DNA of 64,000 nt from G963676095 sp963676095 (GTDB lineage: Bacteria; Bacteroidota; Bacteroidia; Bacteroidales; Prolixibacteraceae): assembly GCA_963676095.1 (NCBI GenBank), contig OY781040.1:5828001-5892000 (forward strand), written 5' to 3'. The position numbers and the translations under genes were made by a program. Numbering within the stretch: the first letter of the stretch is position 1; the number at the start of each line of letters is the position of its first letter. The notes under the pieces were generated by a model that ran no database searches, was not told the origin of the DNA, and worked only from the letters and a program-made list of their open reading frames with translations. Below are positions 8,766 through 16,691 of this stretch, piece after piece.

Positions 8766-11270
8766 TCAGGGCAACATTTTGATGAAGTACCCTCCGACAA
8801 CCGACCGGGCCTGGAACCCGACTTTCTTTCCGTCTGTTGTCTCGTACCAGTCGGACATTGGTACGCGGTCCGGGGTTTCTGTTACAAAATGGTGCAGGCC
8901 TCCGATCAGTTTTTCAAAGTCTTCCTGACTGGCAGCAAGCGTCGCCGTCCAGATTTCCCAGTCCGACTTGGTATAGGTCTTCCTGCTGTCAAGCGGTAAG
9001 CCGTATTTGTTCAGTTTGGTCAGGTAATAGCTTATTTCCTTGCCGGCTATTTCTTTCGGGAAAATATTCAAATCCAATAGATTGTCCCATACCAGGTTGT
9101 ATTTCTGGCTCCAGGTACCGGGCTGGTCGAAGGTCAGGCGGTAGTGATCGCCGTCGTTGGCCATTTTTTCCCATTCTCCGGCCATCCTTTTGGCTTCGGA
9201 AGTGTATTTTTCAGCTATGTCATTTTTTCCGAGTATCCCTGCCAGTTTCCCGTAGCAGGCAATTCCCATGATCGCCTTAACCGAGAGGTTGGTATTGTGG
9301 GCAAAGTGTCCGGCAAAGTCATCTGTACAGAGCTGGTTCTCCGGATCCAGTCCTTTTTCCAGCAGGTAATCGGCCCAGGTGCTGAGCACTTCCCAGTGCA
9401 TCTCTGCGTACCGGGCATTTCCTTCAGCCCGGGCGATGGCTGCCGTCAGGATCAGCATGTTCCCGCATTCTTCTACGGGCATGTCGCCTCCGTAAGTCTG
9501 TCCGTTCGCCAGGGGATAGGTGCCCACATCATGAGCAGCAAACGGCTTGGTCCATTTTCCGCTTTCCGAGAAGTAAAAAATCGGGTTCATCATCCCTTCC
9601 AGCAACTCCGGGTTATATTTCAGGAACAGCGGGGCTGAGGGATAAGTCACATCCACCGTCCCGATCGATCCGTTGCTAAAGTTTTCCTTAGAGAAGAACA
9701 GCGTTTCTCCCTGCGGCCCTTTTACCAGCTTATGGGCGGCAATACTTTGGCGGAAGGCCAGCACGCACAGGTCGGCATACTGTTTTCCGCCGGCCTTTAC
9801 TGCTTCCGCCCACAGCCGGTTGTCGAAGGCCAGGCAGCTGTCCAGCACTATTTCCCTTTCCTGTGAGGCTAAGGTCAGGGCATTGTCCATGGTCACCTGT
9901 CCGTCTTTCTTCCACCAGGCCTGCAGGTTGTTCCCAAAGTATTGGACAGACTGGATATCGTCATAGCCCACCATCAGGTACCCTGTAGCGGTGGAGCCGA
10001 CCTTTCCCAGGTTTTCGGTACAGGCCATTGCCGGCATTTCTTTAGTCATGACTGCTCTCAGATGATCTTCTCCAGCCGGAAGGGTTCCGTCTTTGGCAAA
10101 GGACTGTTTCAGCCGGCTGTAATCGCCTATCGCCATTGCAGTACTGGCCGACTTGTCTGCTGCCAGGTAAAAGTAACCCCAGTCGATGCGAACATCGTCT
10201 CCCTTCTTCAGAAGGATTGGTTGTCCTGTCGTACCTGCTTTCAGGTAACCTATTTCCCCGGTTTCTCCCCTGCTCACTTCTACCTCTTCATCCAGCTCGT
10301 TGACTGCCCACTGCGGGGTACCTTCAAAATAAAGCTGTACCTCGTGGCTTTTTCCATCGGCGGAGCTGACTTCATAGTTGATGTAGCTGACCGGTCTTGA
10401 CAGCAGGTCGGGGTTTCCCGGCAGCAGGGGAGAGACGAAGTGAAGTGTCAGGTTTACCGGTCCGCAGGAAAACCTGTAACGCGTCTGCGTGGCCGACAGC
10501 GAGACGCTTTTTTGTTTGGCGGTCTGTGTAAACACTTCTTTCTGGTCCGGCGTCCGGTACAGTCCGAAGTCCACATACCCGCCGCCGGTCTGGTTCTGGC
10601 AGTGTACGGCAATCAGGTTTTTTTCTCCCGGAACCAGCAGATCCCGGCTGATCTTCAGCATAACGTTGTTTTTCCATCTGTAGCCGGTATCCACCAGCTT
10701 TTCGCCGTTCAGGTACAGTTCGAATGTGTCGTCGTGGGAATATACGAGGAAGAGGTCTCCTTTCCCGGTATCCCCAGGTAGGGCAAATTCGCGTCTTACC
10801 CAGATATCTTTGCCTGTCCAGGAGGTCGACAGGTAAGGCATCTCCGGGGTCCCGAAAGCGCCCTTCCCGGCTTTCCAGGAAGCATCTGCATAGCCTGGCT
10901 TTTCCCATCCTTTTTGAGGTTTTTGAAATGTATATTTGCCTTCCCAGAACTCATCCTTAGCCATTGGGAGGACACTCTTAAGCGGGATTTCCTCTTTCCC
11001 CAGAAAACGGAACACCTGTCCGTCCACGCGGATGGCGCCGATCAGGGGATGCACCTTTCCTGTCCAGTGACGTACCGGACTATCGTACAGGTTATCGGTT
11101 TCCGACCAGGCGCTTGTGTACGGATCGATAGTCACTAACGGGTAAGCAGGGGCCCGTAGTTCTGTCATCTCCGGGTCCTGCCGGACAGTTTCTTTTTCCG
11201 GGGCACAGGACGAAAAACCAATCCCTGCCAATAAAAACGCATAAATAAAATAAAATCTACTTCTCTTCAT
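8766..11270 (-). CDS. DUF4965/DUF5127/DUF1793 (glutaminase A-like) lipoprotein with inserted beta-sandwich domain
   Basis: I start at the ATG at 11270 because it places a lipoprotein signal (AFLLAGIGFSSC) directly at the N-terminus, giving 834 residues. The opening RAPAYPLVTIDPYTSAWSET is the DUF4964 motif of the GtaA-like family. Residues about 100-230 (FGTPEMPYLSTSWTGKDIWV through SHDDTFELYLNGEKL) form an inserted galactose-binding-like beta-sandwich. The remainder follows DUF5127, DUF4965 and the C-terminal DUF1793 helical domain, ending in QARSVVGGYFIKML. In Bacteroidota this family is abundant in PULs. Fungal and bacterial relatives are named glutaminases, but a role on glycans is plausible and unproven. 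It is the last gene of the minus-strand PUL. A close paralogue lies at 27066-29558 and a relic at 38692. Confidence 0.85.
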   Translation of the reverse strand: MKRSRFYFIYAFLLAGIGFSSCAPEKETVRQDPEMTELRAPAYPLVTIDPYTSAWSETDNLYDSPVRHWTGKVHPLIGAIRVDGQVFRFLGKEEIPLKSVLPMAKDEFWEGKYTFQKPQKGWEKPGYADASWKAGKGAFGTPEMPYLSTSWTGKDIWVRREFALPGDTGKGDLFLVYSHDDTFELYLNGEKLVDTGYRWKNNVMLKISRDLLVPGEKNLIAVHCQNQTGGGYVDFGLYRTPDQKEVFTQTAKQKSVSLSATQTRYRFSCGPVNLTLHFVSPLLPGNPDLLSRPVSYINYEVSSADGKSHEVQLYFEGTPQWAVNELDEEVEVSRGETGEIGYLKAGTTGQPILLKKGDDVRIDWGYFYLAADKSASTAMAIGDYSRLKQSFAKDGTLPAGEDHLRAVMTKEMPAMACTENLGKVGSTATGYLMVGYDDIQSVQYFGNNLQAWWKKDGQVTMDNALTLASQEREIVLDSCLAFDNRLWAEAVKAGGKQYADLCVLAFRQSIAAHKLVKGPQGETLFFSKENFSNGSIGTVDVTYPSAPLFLKYNPELLEGMMNPIFYFSESGKWTKPFAAHDVGTYPLANGQTYGGDMPVEECGNMLILTAAIARAEGNARYAEMHWEVLSTWADYLLEKGLDPENQLCTDDFAGHFAHNTNLSVKAIMGIACYGKLAGILGKNDIAEKYTSEAKRMAGEWEKMANDGDHYRLTFDQPGTWSQKYNLVWDNLLDLNIFPKEIAGKEISYYLTKLNKYGLPLDSRKTYTKSDWEIWTATLAASQEDFEKLIGGLHHFVTETPDRVPMSDWYETTDGKKVGFQARSVVGGYFIKMLP

Positions 11271-11355
11271 CTTTAGATAGTTGTAATTGAATAAATCTAT
11301 TTCTCTGGTACTTTTTTCTAAATAGCATCGCTTTTTTGCCGGGACCGGCAATCCA

Positions 11356-12429
11356 TTATTTTTGAAGCGGGAACAGGCTTTTCTCTCCTCCCGGAATTTT
11401 TATTTCCTCCCCGCCGGGGACAGGAGTCCCAAAATCAGGGGTGCCATCTGCATTCCATGTAAAACGCTGCATCCGCACATCCCGTTTCCAACCTGGTTCC
11501 GTTCCTTTTTTTGAATGATAAACGATCCAGTCCTCTTTACCGTCAGGCGATTTGACAAACGAACAATGACCGACTCCAAGGACTTTGTCGGTCCCCATAA
11601 AGACAGGTCCTTTTTTGATCCAGCTGGATGGGGCGAGCAAATCGGCATCCGGGGCCTTTAGTTGCAGCATTCCCAGACGGTAATCCGCCAGCCAGGATTC
11701 ACGGCACGAATAAATGAGAAACAGCTGGTCTTCATGTTCCAGAAATTCAGGGCCTTCGTTCAGGTTGAGCGGGCCGCCTGTTTCCCAGCTTTCATCCGGG
11801 GAAGAAAGCAATACCCTTTTCCCTTTCAGTGTCCACGGGTTTGTCATTTCCTGAATGTAGAGTTGCTGGGGGGTGGCATCTGTGTCCATTTGCTTTTTCC
11901 ATCCTGACCAGACCGCATACAATTTTCCCCTGTATTTGATAACCGTCATATCAATTGCCCAGATATTGTCAGACTGGTCCTCCGGATGATCTCCTGTGTA
12001 CAACATGCCCATATCTTCGTAATCACTGAATACGTCATCCGTTTTGGAACGGAGTACGCCTGCCCGTTGGTGAATAAAAGGAGGTCCGGATATGCCCGCA
12101 GCATAATAGACGTACCATCGCCCGTCAATAAAATGGATCTCCGGCGCCCATATGCAGGAGCGGTTCCATCCTGTTTCCGGGGCTTTCCAGATTTCTTTCT
12201 GCTCTCCTTTCCGGATCATCGATTCCGACCGGGAGACCATAATCCCGTTGTTTGCCGAAAAACAATAAATATATTCGTGACCGTGCTTCACCATCCATGG
12301 ATCTGCCCCGTCCCAGACCGGGTTAGCAAACGTCTCCTTCATTTGCTGGGCACTGACCGGTATTGTTCCGATACAGGCAATAAATACCAGCGTAGCTGCT
12401 ACGCGCCACGGAAGCTTTATGATCTTCAT
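11356..12429 (-). CDS. GH43-family beta-propeller glycoside hydrolase
   Basis: A 357-residue secreted protein with a signal peptide (VFIACIGTIPVSAQ). All three GH43 catalytic carboxylates are visible: base D43 in GADPWMV, pKa-modulating D160 in IWAIDMTVI and acid E225 in LNEGPEFL. The GVGHCSF histidine seen in this family is also present. The repeated IWAPEIHFIDGRWYVYYAA and LYAVWSGWK segments are five-bladed propeller strands. GH43 enzymes invert configuration and mostly release L-arabinose or D-xylose. With the GH127 gene directly upstream, an arabinose-containing glycan is the likely target. The protein is probably periplasmic. The stop lies 85 bases from the chosen start of the DUF4965 gene, consistent with one operon. 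Confidence 0.9.
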   Translation of the reverse strand: MKIIKLPWRVAATLVFIACIGTIPVSAQQMKETFANPVWDGADPWMVKHGHEYIYCFSANNGIMVSRSESMIRKGEQKEIWKAPETGWNRSCIWAPEIHFIDGRWYVYYAAGISGPPFIHQRAGVLRSKTDDVFSDYEDMGMLYTGDHPEDQSDNIWAIDMTVIKYRGKLYAVWSGWKKQMDTDATPQQLYIQEMTNPWTLKGKRVLLSSPDESWETGGPLNLNEGPEFLEHEDQLFLIYSCRESWLADYRLGMLQLKAPDADLLAPSSWIKKGPVFMGTDKVLGVGHCSFVKSPDGKEDWIVYHSKKGTEPGWKRDVRMQRFTWNADGTPDFGTPVPGGEEIKIPGGEKSLFPLQK

Positions 12430-12572
12430 CTTTTTCTTTCTTTAGTACTTAATAATCACCTTGCTGTCTGTATAAACGGTTACCGTTGTTCTGCCGGGAA
12501 GAGAGATCTATTCTGATCAGGCAATCTTTCAACGGATTAAGCCGTGTCTTTTGAAGCTGTTTACAGGGGTAA

Positions 12573-12656
12573 TGCCCCACAAACAGGCGCAGCCCTTAAA
12601 CTTTTCAAACACGGAGATCAAACAGCCTCAGGTTATCAAACGGCGAAGCCTCAAAC
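12573..12656. repeat. Degenerate copy of the intergenic CAAACGGC repeat (module A)
   Basis: Directly behind the GH127 stop codon lies a decayed copy of the repeat found at 14938, 15286 and 16607. The run ATCAAACGGCGAAGCCTCAA is preserved while the rest has drifted. The surrounding gap 12430-12657 otherwise shows nothing. Confidence 0.6.
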
Positions 12657-12657
12657 A

Positions 12658-14760
12658 TCAATTCTTACTCCATGGTATTGCGCTGACCCTCAGTCTGGCT
12701 GCCCCCATGGGGATCAGTTCTACCTCCACTACCGGCTGGTCCGTCATTACCGGGCTGTCGGGCAGCTCGCCGCAAAGTCCGTACTGGTCCAGTTCCCATT
12801 GGGGAACCTGCCTGGCCTTTGCCTTGAGCACCAGCGGTACATTGTCTGAGGTGAACGGATAATCAGATTTTGGCCAGGCCTTCTTTTCCAGACGGAAAGA
12901 CAGTGCAGGATCTTTTTCATCCAGCACCAGGGCGTAGTTCCAGGCCGATCCGGGGAGAATATTCCAGGAGGGCCACTTCGACCGGTCTACTCCCGCCTGC
13001 CACTTCGAGTCGCCGATAGCTGTCTGATCGCTTTCTTTTTTTACATAGTTTTCTTTGATTTTCAGGGAGAATGTCAGCGGACCATAGTTTACGCTCACGC
13101 AGTTATGGTTTTTAGCCCAATGCTGTACGCTGACTTTCATCGGCAGTTTCAGTGTAATGCGATCGCCGTTTTTCCATTTCCGTTCCAGCAGGACGATCTT
13201 TCCTGCTGCCGGGGCTACCGCCACCGCCTTTCCGTTTATCTCGAGTGAAGCCTGGCCGCACCATTCCGGGATGCGCAGGTATAACGGGAATGTTACAGGC
13301 TTTTTCATCGACAGGCTGATTTGTACTGCCTCTTCAAAAGGATACCGGGTTGTTTCCTGCAGGGTTACCTCCGAGCCGTTTCCTACCATGATCTTTGTCT
13401 CACAGGCAGCATACAGGGCCGCGAAAGCCCCGTTATCAGGAGTAGCCATCCACAGGTTTTCGGCATAGTAAGGCCAGCCCTGTCCGTGGTTATGCTGGCA
13501 GCAGCGGCTGCTGAACGGGTTCATCATAAAGAAAGGGCCTGAGTTCATGATGCCGGGACTGTGGTCCCGGTCGTCACAGACGACCATATTAGGAGCGGTA
13601 AAATAACGCAAAGCTTTCATGTCGGCAGTGAGCGCTGCGGGGTACATGTTGAATGCCACATTCTCGGCATGATCGGCCCAGAACGGATTGCCCGAGATGC
13701 GGAGCATCTGCTCGTCCGAATTCATCTCTTCAACCAGTCCACAGGTTTCGATGCCCTGGTGCGGATCGTCATATCCCGGACGGGCCACTTCGTCGGCGCC
13801 GAACATTCCGCCCGGGACCTGACCGAAATGTTCCCTGATAATATTGAAAACATCGTAGGAAGCGTGCAGGTCGGCAGAGTCTTTCGACAACAGAAAATAT
13901 TCAGCCGGTTCCCGGAAGCTCTGGGCCACGTTCACATTGTGCCAGTCGGGAAGCAGGTCGTACCACGAAGGATTGTTCTGACGCGGGTGGCTCCCCGACT
14001 TGTGCGGATTATTACGGGATTCCCAGCTTGGCATGCAGCGATGGATTTTCTTTGCCAGGTCCATCAGAAAGTCATCGCCGGTCCTGTTATACAGCCAGAA
14101 TACGCTGTACAGGTTATCGCCGCCCCGCAGGCCTTCCCAGTAACCCTTCATAAAATCCGTATCCGGGATGCTTAGCTGGTATTTAAAGAAGTTGGTCATC
14201 AGGTCAAGCACCCGCTGATCGCGAGCGTATTCGTAGTACGACTGAAGGCAGTAGAGCATGACCATATTGCCCCAGAAATTCCGTCTGCCATCCTCGTAAT
14301 GCGTTGGACCAAAGTCGCCATTTGGGCGTTGACTGTTCAGGGCCCCTTCGATCCATACTTTAGCCTCGGCGATCATCCGCGGATCTTTCAGGATATAAGC
14401 CAGGTCGCCGTAACCTTTCAACCAGTATGGAACTTCTTCCCAGCCCCAGGCGCCATCGCCTGTTTTGGAAAGCCATGCATTGTCCTTTTTCTGTAGCCAG
14501 GCGCTGATCTCTCCCAGATGACCGTTCAGTCCGTCCCGCTGACGGAGCAGGCATTCCCGCAGCCAGCCACGGGGAGTGACAGCGCCCACCGGCAGTTTTA
14601 TGAACATTCCCTGTTTCAGGGGCGGCCGGTTCCCTTTATAAAAGGAATTCCGGACAGTTGTATCCGGGCGGTCGACAACTGCAACCCATGTTCGTTCCTG
14701 ATCAGCCCGTAAATGATCAAATGACAAAATGATTAGTAATAAAAAAAGTAGTTTTCTCAT
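12658..14760 (-). CDS. GH127-type (DUF1680) beta-L-arabinofuranosidase-like enzyme
   Basis: A 700-residue secreted protein (signal peptide MRKLLFLLLIILSFDHLRA). The alpha/alpha-barrel has the DUF1680 start LKQGMFIKLPVGAVTPRGWL, and GIETCGLVEEM and SSRCCQHNHGQ. In the characterised enzyme HypBA1 the ExC and CC motifs supply the zinc ligands and the cysteine nucleophile; both are intact here. Beta-sandwich domains (FPLYLRIPEWCGQASLEING, VSVNYGPLTFSLK) end the protein. Such enzymes release beta-L-arabinofuranose from plant glycans. GH146 and other DUF1680 families share these motifs, so the substrate is tentative. It is transcribed with the SusCD genes and GH43. Confidence 0.88.
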   Translation of the reverse strand: MRKLLFLLLIILSFDHLRADQERTWVAVVDRPDTTVRNSFYKGNRPPLKQGMFIKLPVGAVTPRGWLRECLLRQRDGLNGHLGEISAWLQKKDNAWLSKTGDGAWGWEEVPYWLKGYGDLAYILKDPRMIAEAKVWIEGALNSQRPNGDFGPTHYEDGRRNFWGNMVMLYCLQSYYEYARDQRVLDLMTNFFKYQLSIPDTDFMKGYWEGLRGGDNLYSVFWLYNRTGDDFLMDLAKKIHRCMPSWESRNNPHKSGSHPRQNNPSWYDLLPDWHNVNVAQSFREPAEYFLLSKDSADLHASYDVFNIIREHFGQVPGGMFGADEVARPGYDDPHQGIETCGLVEEMNSDEQMLRISGNPFWADHAENVAFNMYPAALTADMKALRYFTAPNMVVCDDRDHSPGIMNSGPFFMMNPFSSRCCQHNHGQGWPYYAENLWMATPDNGAFAALYAACETKIMVGNGSEVTLQETTRYPFEEAVQISLSMKKPVTFPLYLRIPEWCGQASLEINGKAVAVAPAAGKIVLLERKWKNGDRITLKLPMKVSVQHWAKNHNCVSVNYGPLTFSLKIKENYVKKESDQTAIGDSKWQAGVDRSKWPSWNILPGSAWNYALVLDEKDPALSFRLEKKAWPKSDYPFTSDNVPLVLKAKARQVPQWELDQYGLCGELPDSPVMTDQPVVEVELIPMGAARLRVSAIPWSKN

Positions 14761-14825
14761 GGTTAACAGGTACTAATTGGTTTAGATCCTTAAAATTAGT
14801 ATTTACTTTCGTTTCTTCTATTTCT

Positions 14826-14841
14826 GTAATAATATTATTAC
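14826..14841. promoter_or_regulatory. 16-base perfect palindrome upstream of the GH127 gene
   Basis: GTAATAATATTATTAC is a perfect palindrome starting 66 bases upstream of the GH127 ATG (14760, minus strand). The 13-base half AATATTATTACCA recurs at 8505-8517. Spacing suits an operator or regulator-binding site. This is inference, because AT-rich palindromes also arise by chance. Confidence 0.35.
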
Positions 14842-14937
14842 CACCAACATCTCTCAATTACTCATTCCTTGTTTAATTTTTTTTTAGACATTTAAATCAG
14901 AATCACTCGTGATAATTAAATTAACAACAACACAACA

Positions 14938-15209
14938 AAAGCCCTTTTATAAAAGCAACAACCTTGGGGGCCCGGACCGGGCAACGCCCCTCAAACGGCC
15001 GCAGGCCATCAAACTCCTCAAACGGCGAAGCCTCAAACCTTCTTAAACGGGCGAAGCCCCTTCTATTCCGCCCGAAAGAAGCAATCTGTTCTGATCAACC
15101 GTTTCCCGCGGGCGGGAGGCAATGGTCCGGATCCGCTTCTTACCCGGGGTGCCGCTCCTGACGTCGCTTACCCCGGGCTACCAAAACATGACCCCTCCGG
15201 GGCCAGGGG
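14938..15209. repeat. Intergenic modular repeat, copy 1 (module A then module B)
   Basis: Module A (14938-15060) has short palindromic blocks such as CAAACGGCCGCAGGCC and CTCAAACGGCGAAGCC. Module B (about 15064-15209) has GC-rich blocks, for example CCCGCGGGCGGG and CTTACCCCGGGCTACC, ending in a CCCCTCCGGGGCC palindrome. Module A recurs at 15286-15409 and 16607-16683, and module B at 16459-16606. No protein is credible here. The gap 14761-15415 otherwise contains only the upstream region of GH127. Confidence 0.85.
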
Positions 15210-15285
15210 TGAAACCGGTATCGTCATTATTTTAAAACACATTATCAAAATCATTCCTATTAATTAAATTAATAATGACCATCCA

Positions 15286-15409
15286 AAGCCCTTTTATAAG
15301 ACCACCACCCTTGGGAGCCCGGAACGGGCAACGCCCCTCAAACGGCCGCAGGCCATCAAACTCCTCAAACGGCGAAGCCTCAAACCTTCTCAAACGGGCG
15401 AAGCCCCTG
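15286..15409. repeat. Intergenic modular repeat, copy 2 (module A alone)
   Basis: Near-identical to 14938-15060, including the preceding AAAGCCCTTTTATAA. It ends 6 bases from the stop codon of the DUF1735-like gene, so it would form the 3' untranslated end of that gene. Confidence 0.85.
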
Positions 15410-15415
15410 TCCCTT

Positions 15416-16402
15416 TTACCACTCGATAGCCTGATCTTCATCAGGTATCTGTGTATTGATTTTACGTTCCAGGATTATTGATCCTCTTACCGTGTAAGCG
15501 ATGGTAGCGCCTGTAGAGGAAGTATAATCCGTGTAATTGTAATCGATATTGCTAATGGTTACGTAGCGGTGCTTCAGATAGGGGCGGGTAGCGTCCATCG
15601 TCTCTTCCACTGCAAACATGGGGGTGCTGTTCACCTTGAATTCGATATTGGGATCTTCCGCCGTAAGGGTTACGATTTTTGTTTCCTCATCAAATGAAGC
15701 GGAGATCTTATAGCTGCGACGGTCTGTGTTTTCTTCGTCCACTGTTCCGGCATAGAAGAACACCGTGTTTTCGTCCACCACGTAAACAGGGATCTCGCTC
15801 TCGACAATTGCTGCGTCACTCTCATAACCTTTCAGATAAACCTTCAGTGCCGTACCGCTGTACGTTCCCGAGTAGTCGTTGAAAGGCATTATACGGAGCA
15901 GTGCTTTCCGGTAGTTTTTGCGGGGGTTCGCCACGTAGTCGTACGAAGGATCGTCCACAATCGTCAGGGGAAGCACCCATTTGTCCACTAAATCGATCCC
16001 TCCCAGCGTGAGATCAATGTCCAGCAAAGATGTGTTTTCTCCTGCCCGGATGTTTACTGTGTCGGACATCGTGAAATACCTGCTGTCCAGTTCCTGATAA
16101 TAAAGTTCCTCACGGCTTTGGAACCGTTCGTCGTTCAGTGTTTGCAAGGTATCGGGGTCTACCGCCACGTGGACGGTCATATCCCTGTCGTTTGTGGTCG
16201 ACCCGCTGACGATCAGGGGGAGCTGGTAGGTTACTTCTCCTTCGGATTTGTACCGTACGTAGATTGGCGTCACCCCGTTGTCGTCGAGCGGGGCTTTAAA
16301 AGAGACGTAATGCACGTATTGTTCGTCTTTCCATTCGTCGTTGCATGCGCTGAACACCACCAGCACACTCAGTAAAAATGGCAAAAAATATCTTTTTTTC
16401 AT
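15416..16402 (-). CDS. DUF1735/BT_3987-type surface glycan-binding lipoprotein
   Basis: A 328-residue lipoprotein (LLSVLVVFSAC lipobox). The first domain (VHYVSFKAPLDDNGVTPIYV through VTYQLPLIVSGSTTNDRDM) is the DUF1735-type immunoglobulin-like fold: a segment of regular beta strands with TVHVAVDPDTLQTLND and a RAGENTSLLDIDLTL strand. A C-terminal beta domain (DYSGTYSGTALKVYLKGYES) follows, as in proteins placed after SusD in many PULs. Such proteins sit on the surface and help bind the glycan taken up by SusCD. It lies directly downstream of SusD on the same strand, with a 289-base repeat-filled gap between. Confidence 0.8.
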   Translation of the reverse strand: MKKRYFLPFLLSVLVVFSACNDEWKDEQYVHYVSFKAPLDDNGVTPIYVRYKSEGEVTYQLPLIVSGSTTNDRDMTVHVAVDPDTLQTLNDERFQSREELYYQELDSRYFTMSDTVNIRAGENTSLLDIDLTLGGIDLVDKWVLPLTIVDDPSYDYVANPRKNYRKALLRIMPFNDYSGTYSGTALKVYLKGYESDAAIVESEIPVYVVDENTVFFYAGTVDEENTDRRSYKISASFDEETKIVTLTAEDPNIEFKVNSTPMFAVEETMDATRPYLKHRYVTISNIDYNYTDYTSSTGATIAYTVRGSIILERKINTQIPDEDQAIEW

Positions 16403-16458
16403 TTATTTTTCAATTTAATCATGTAAGTAATTATTTGTTTATTATATCAACCCTCGCC

Positions 16459-16683
16459 GCCGTTCCGCCCGGGGAAGATGATCTGTACTGATCAATGTTT
16501 TCCCGCGGACGGGAGGCAATGATCCGGGTCCGCTTCTTACCCGGGGTGCCGCTCCTGACGTCGCTTACCCCGGGCTACCAAAACATGACCCCTCCGGGGC
16601 CAGGGACAACGCCCCTCAAACGGCCGCAGGCCATCAAACCCTTCAAATACGAGGCCTCAAACCTTCTCAAACGGGCAACGACC
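16459..16683. repeat. Intergenic modular repeat, copy 3 (module B then module A)
   Basis: Module B at 16459-16606 matches 15064-15209 and module A at 16607-16683 matches 14979-15060, but the order is reversed relative to copy 1. The copy ends 9 bases from the SusD stop codon. It fills almost the whole 16403-16691 gap. Confidence 0.85.
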
Positions 16684-16691
16684 CTCCTTCA

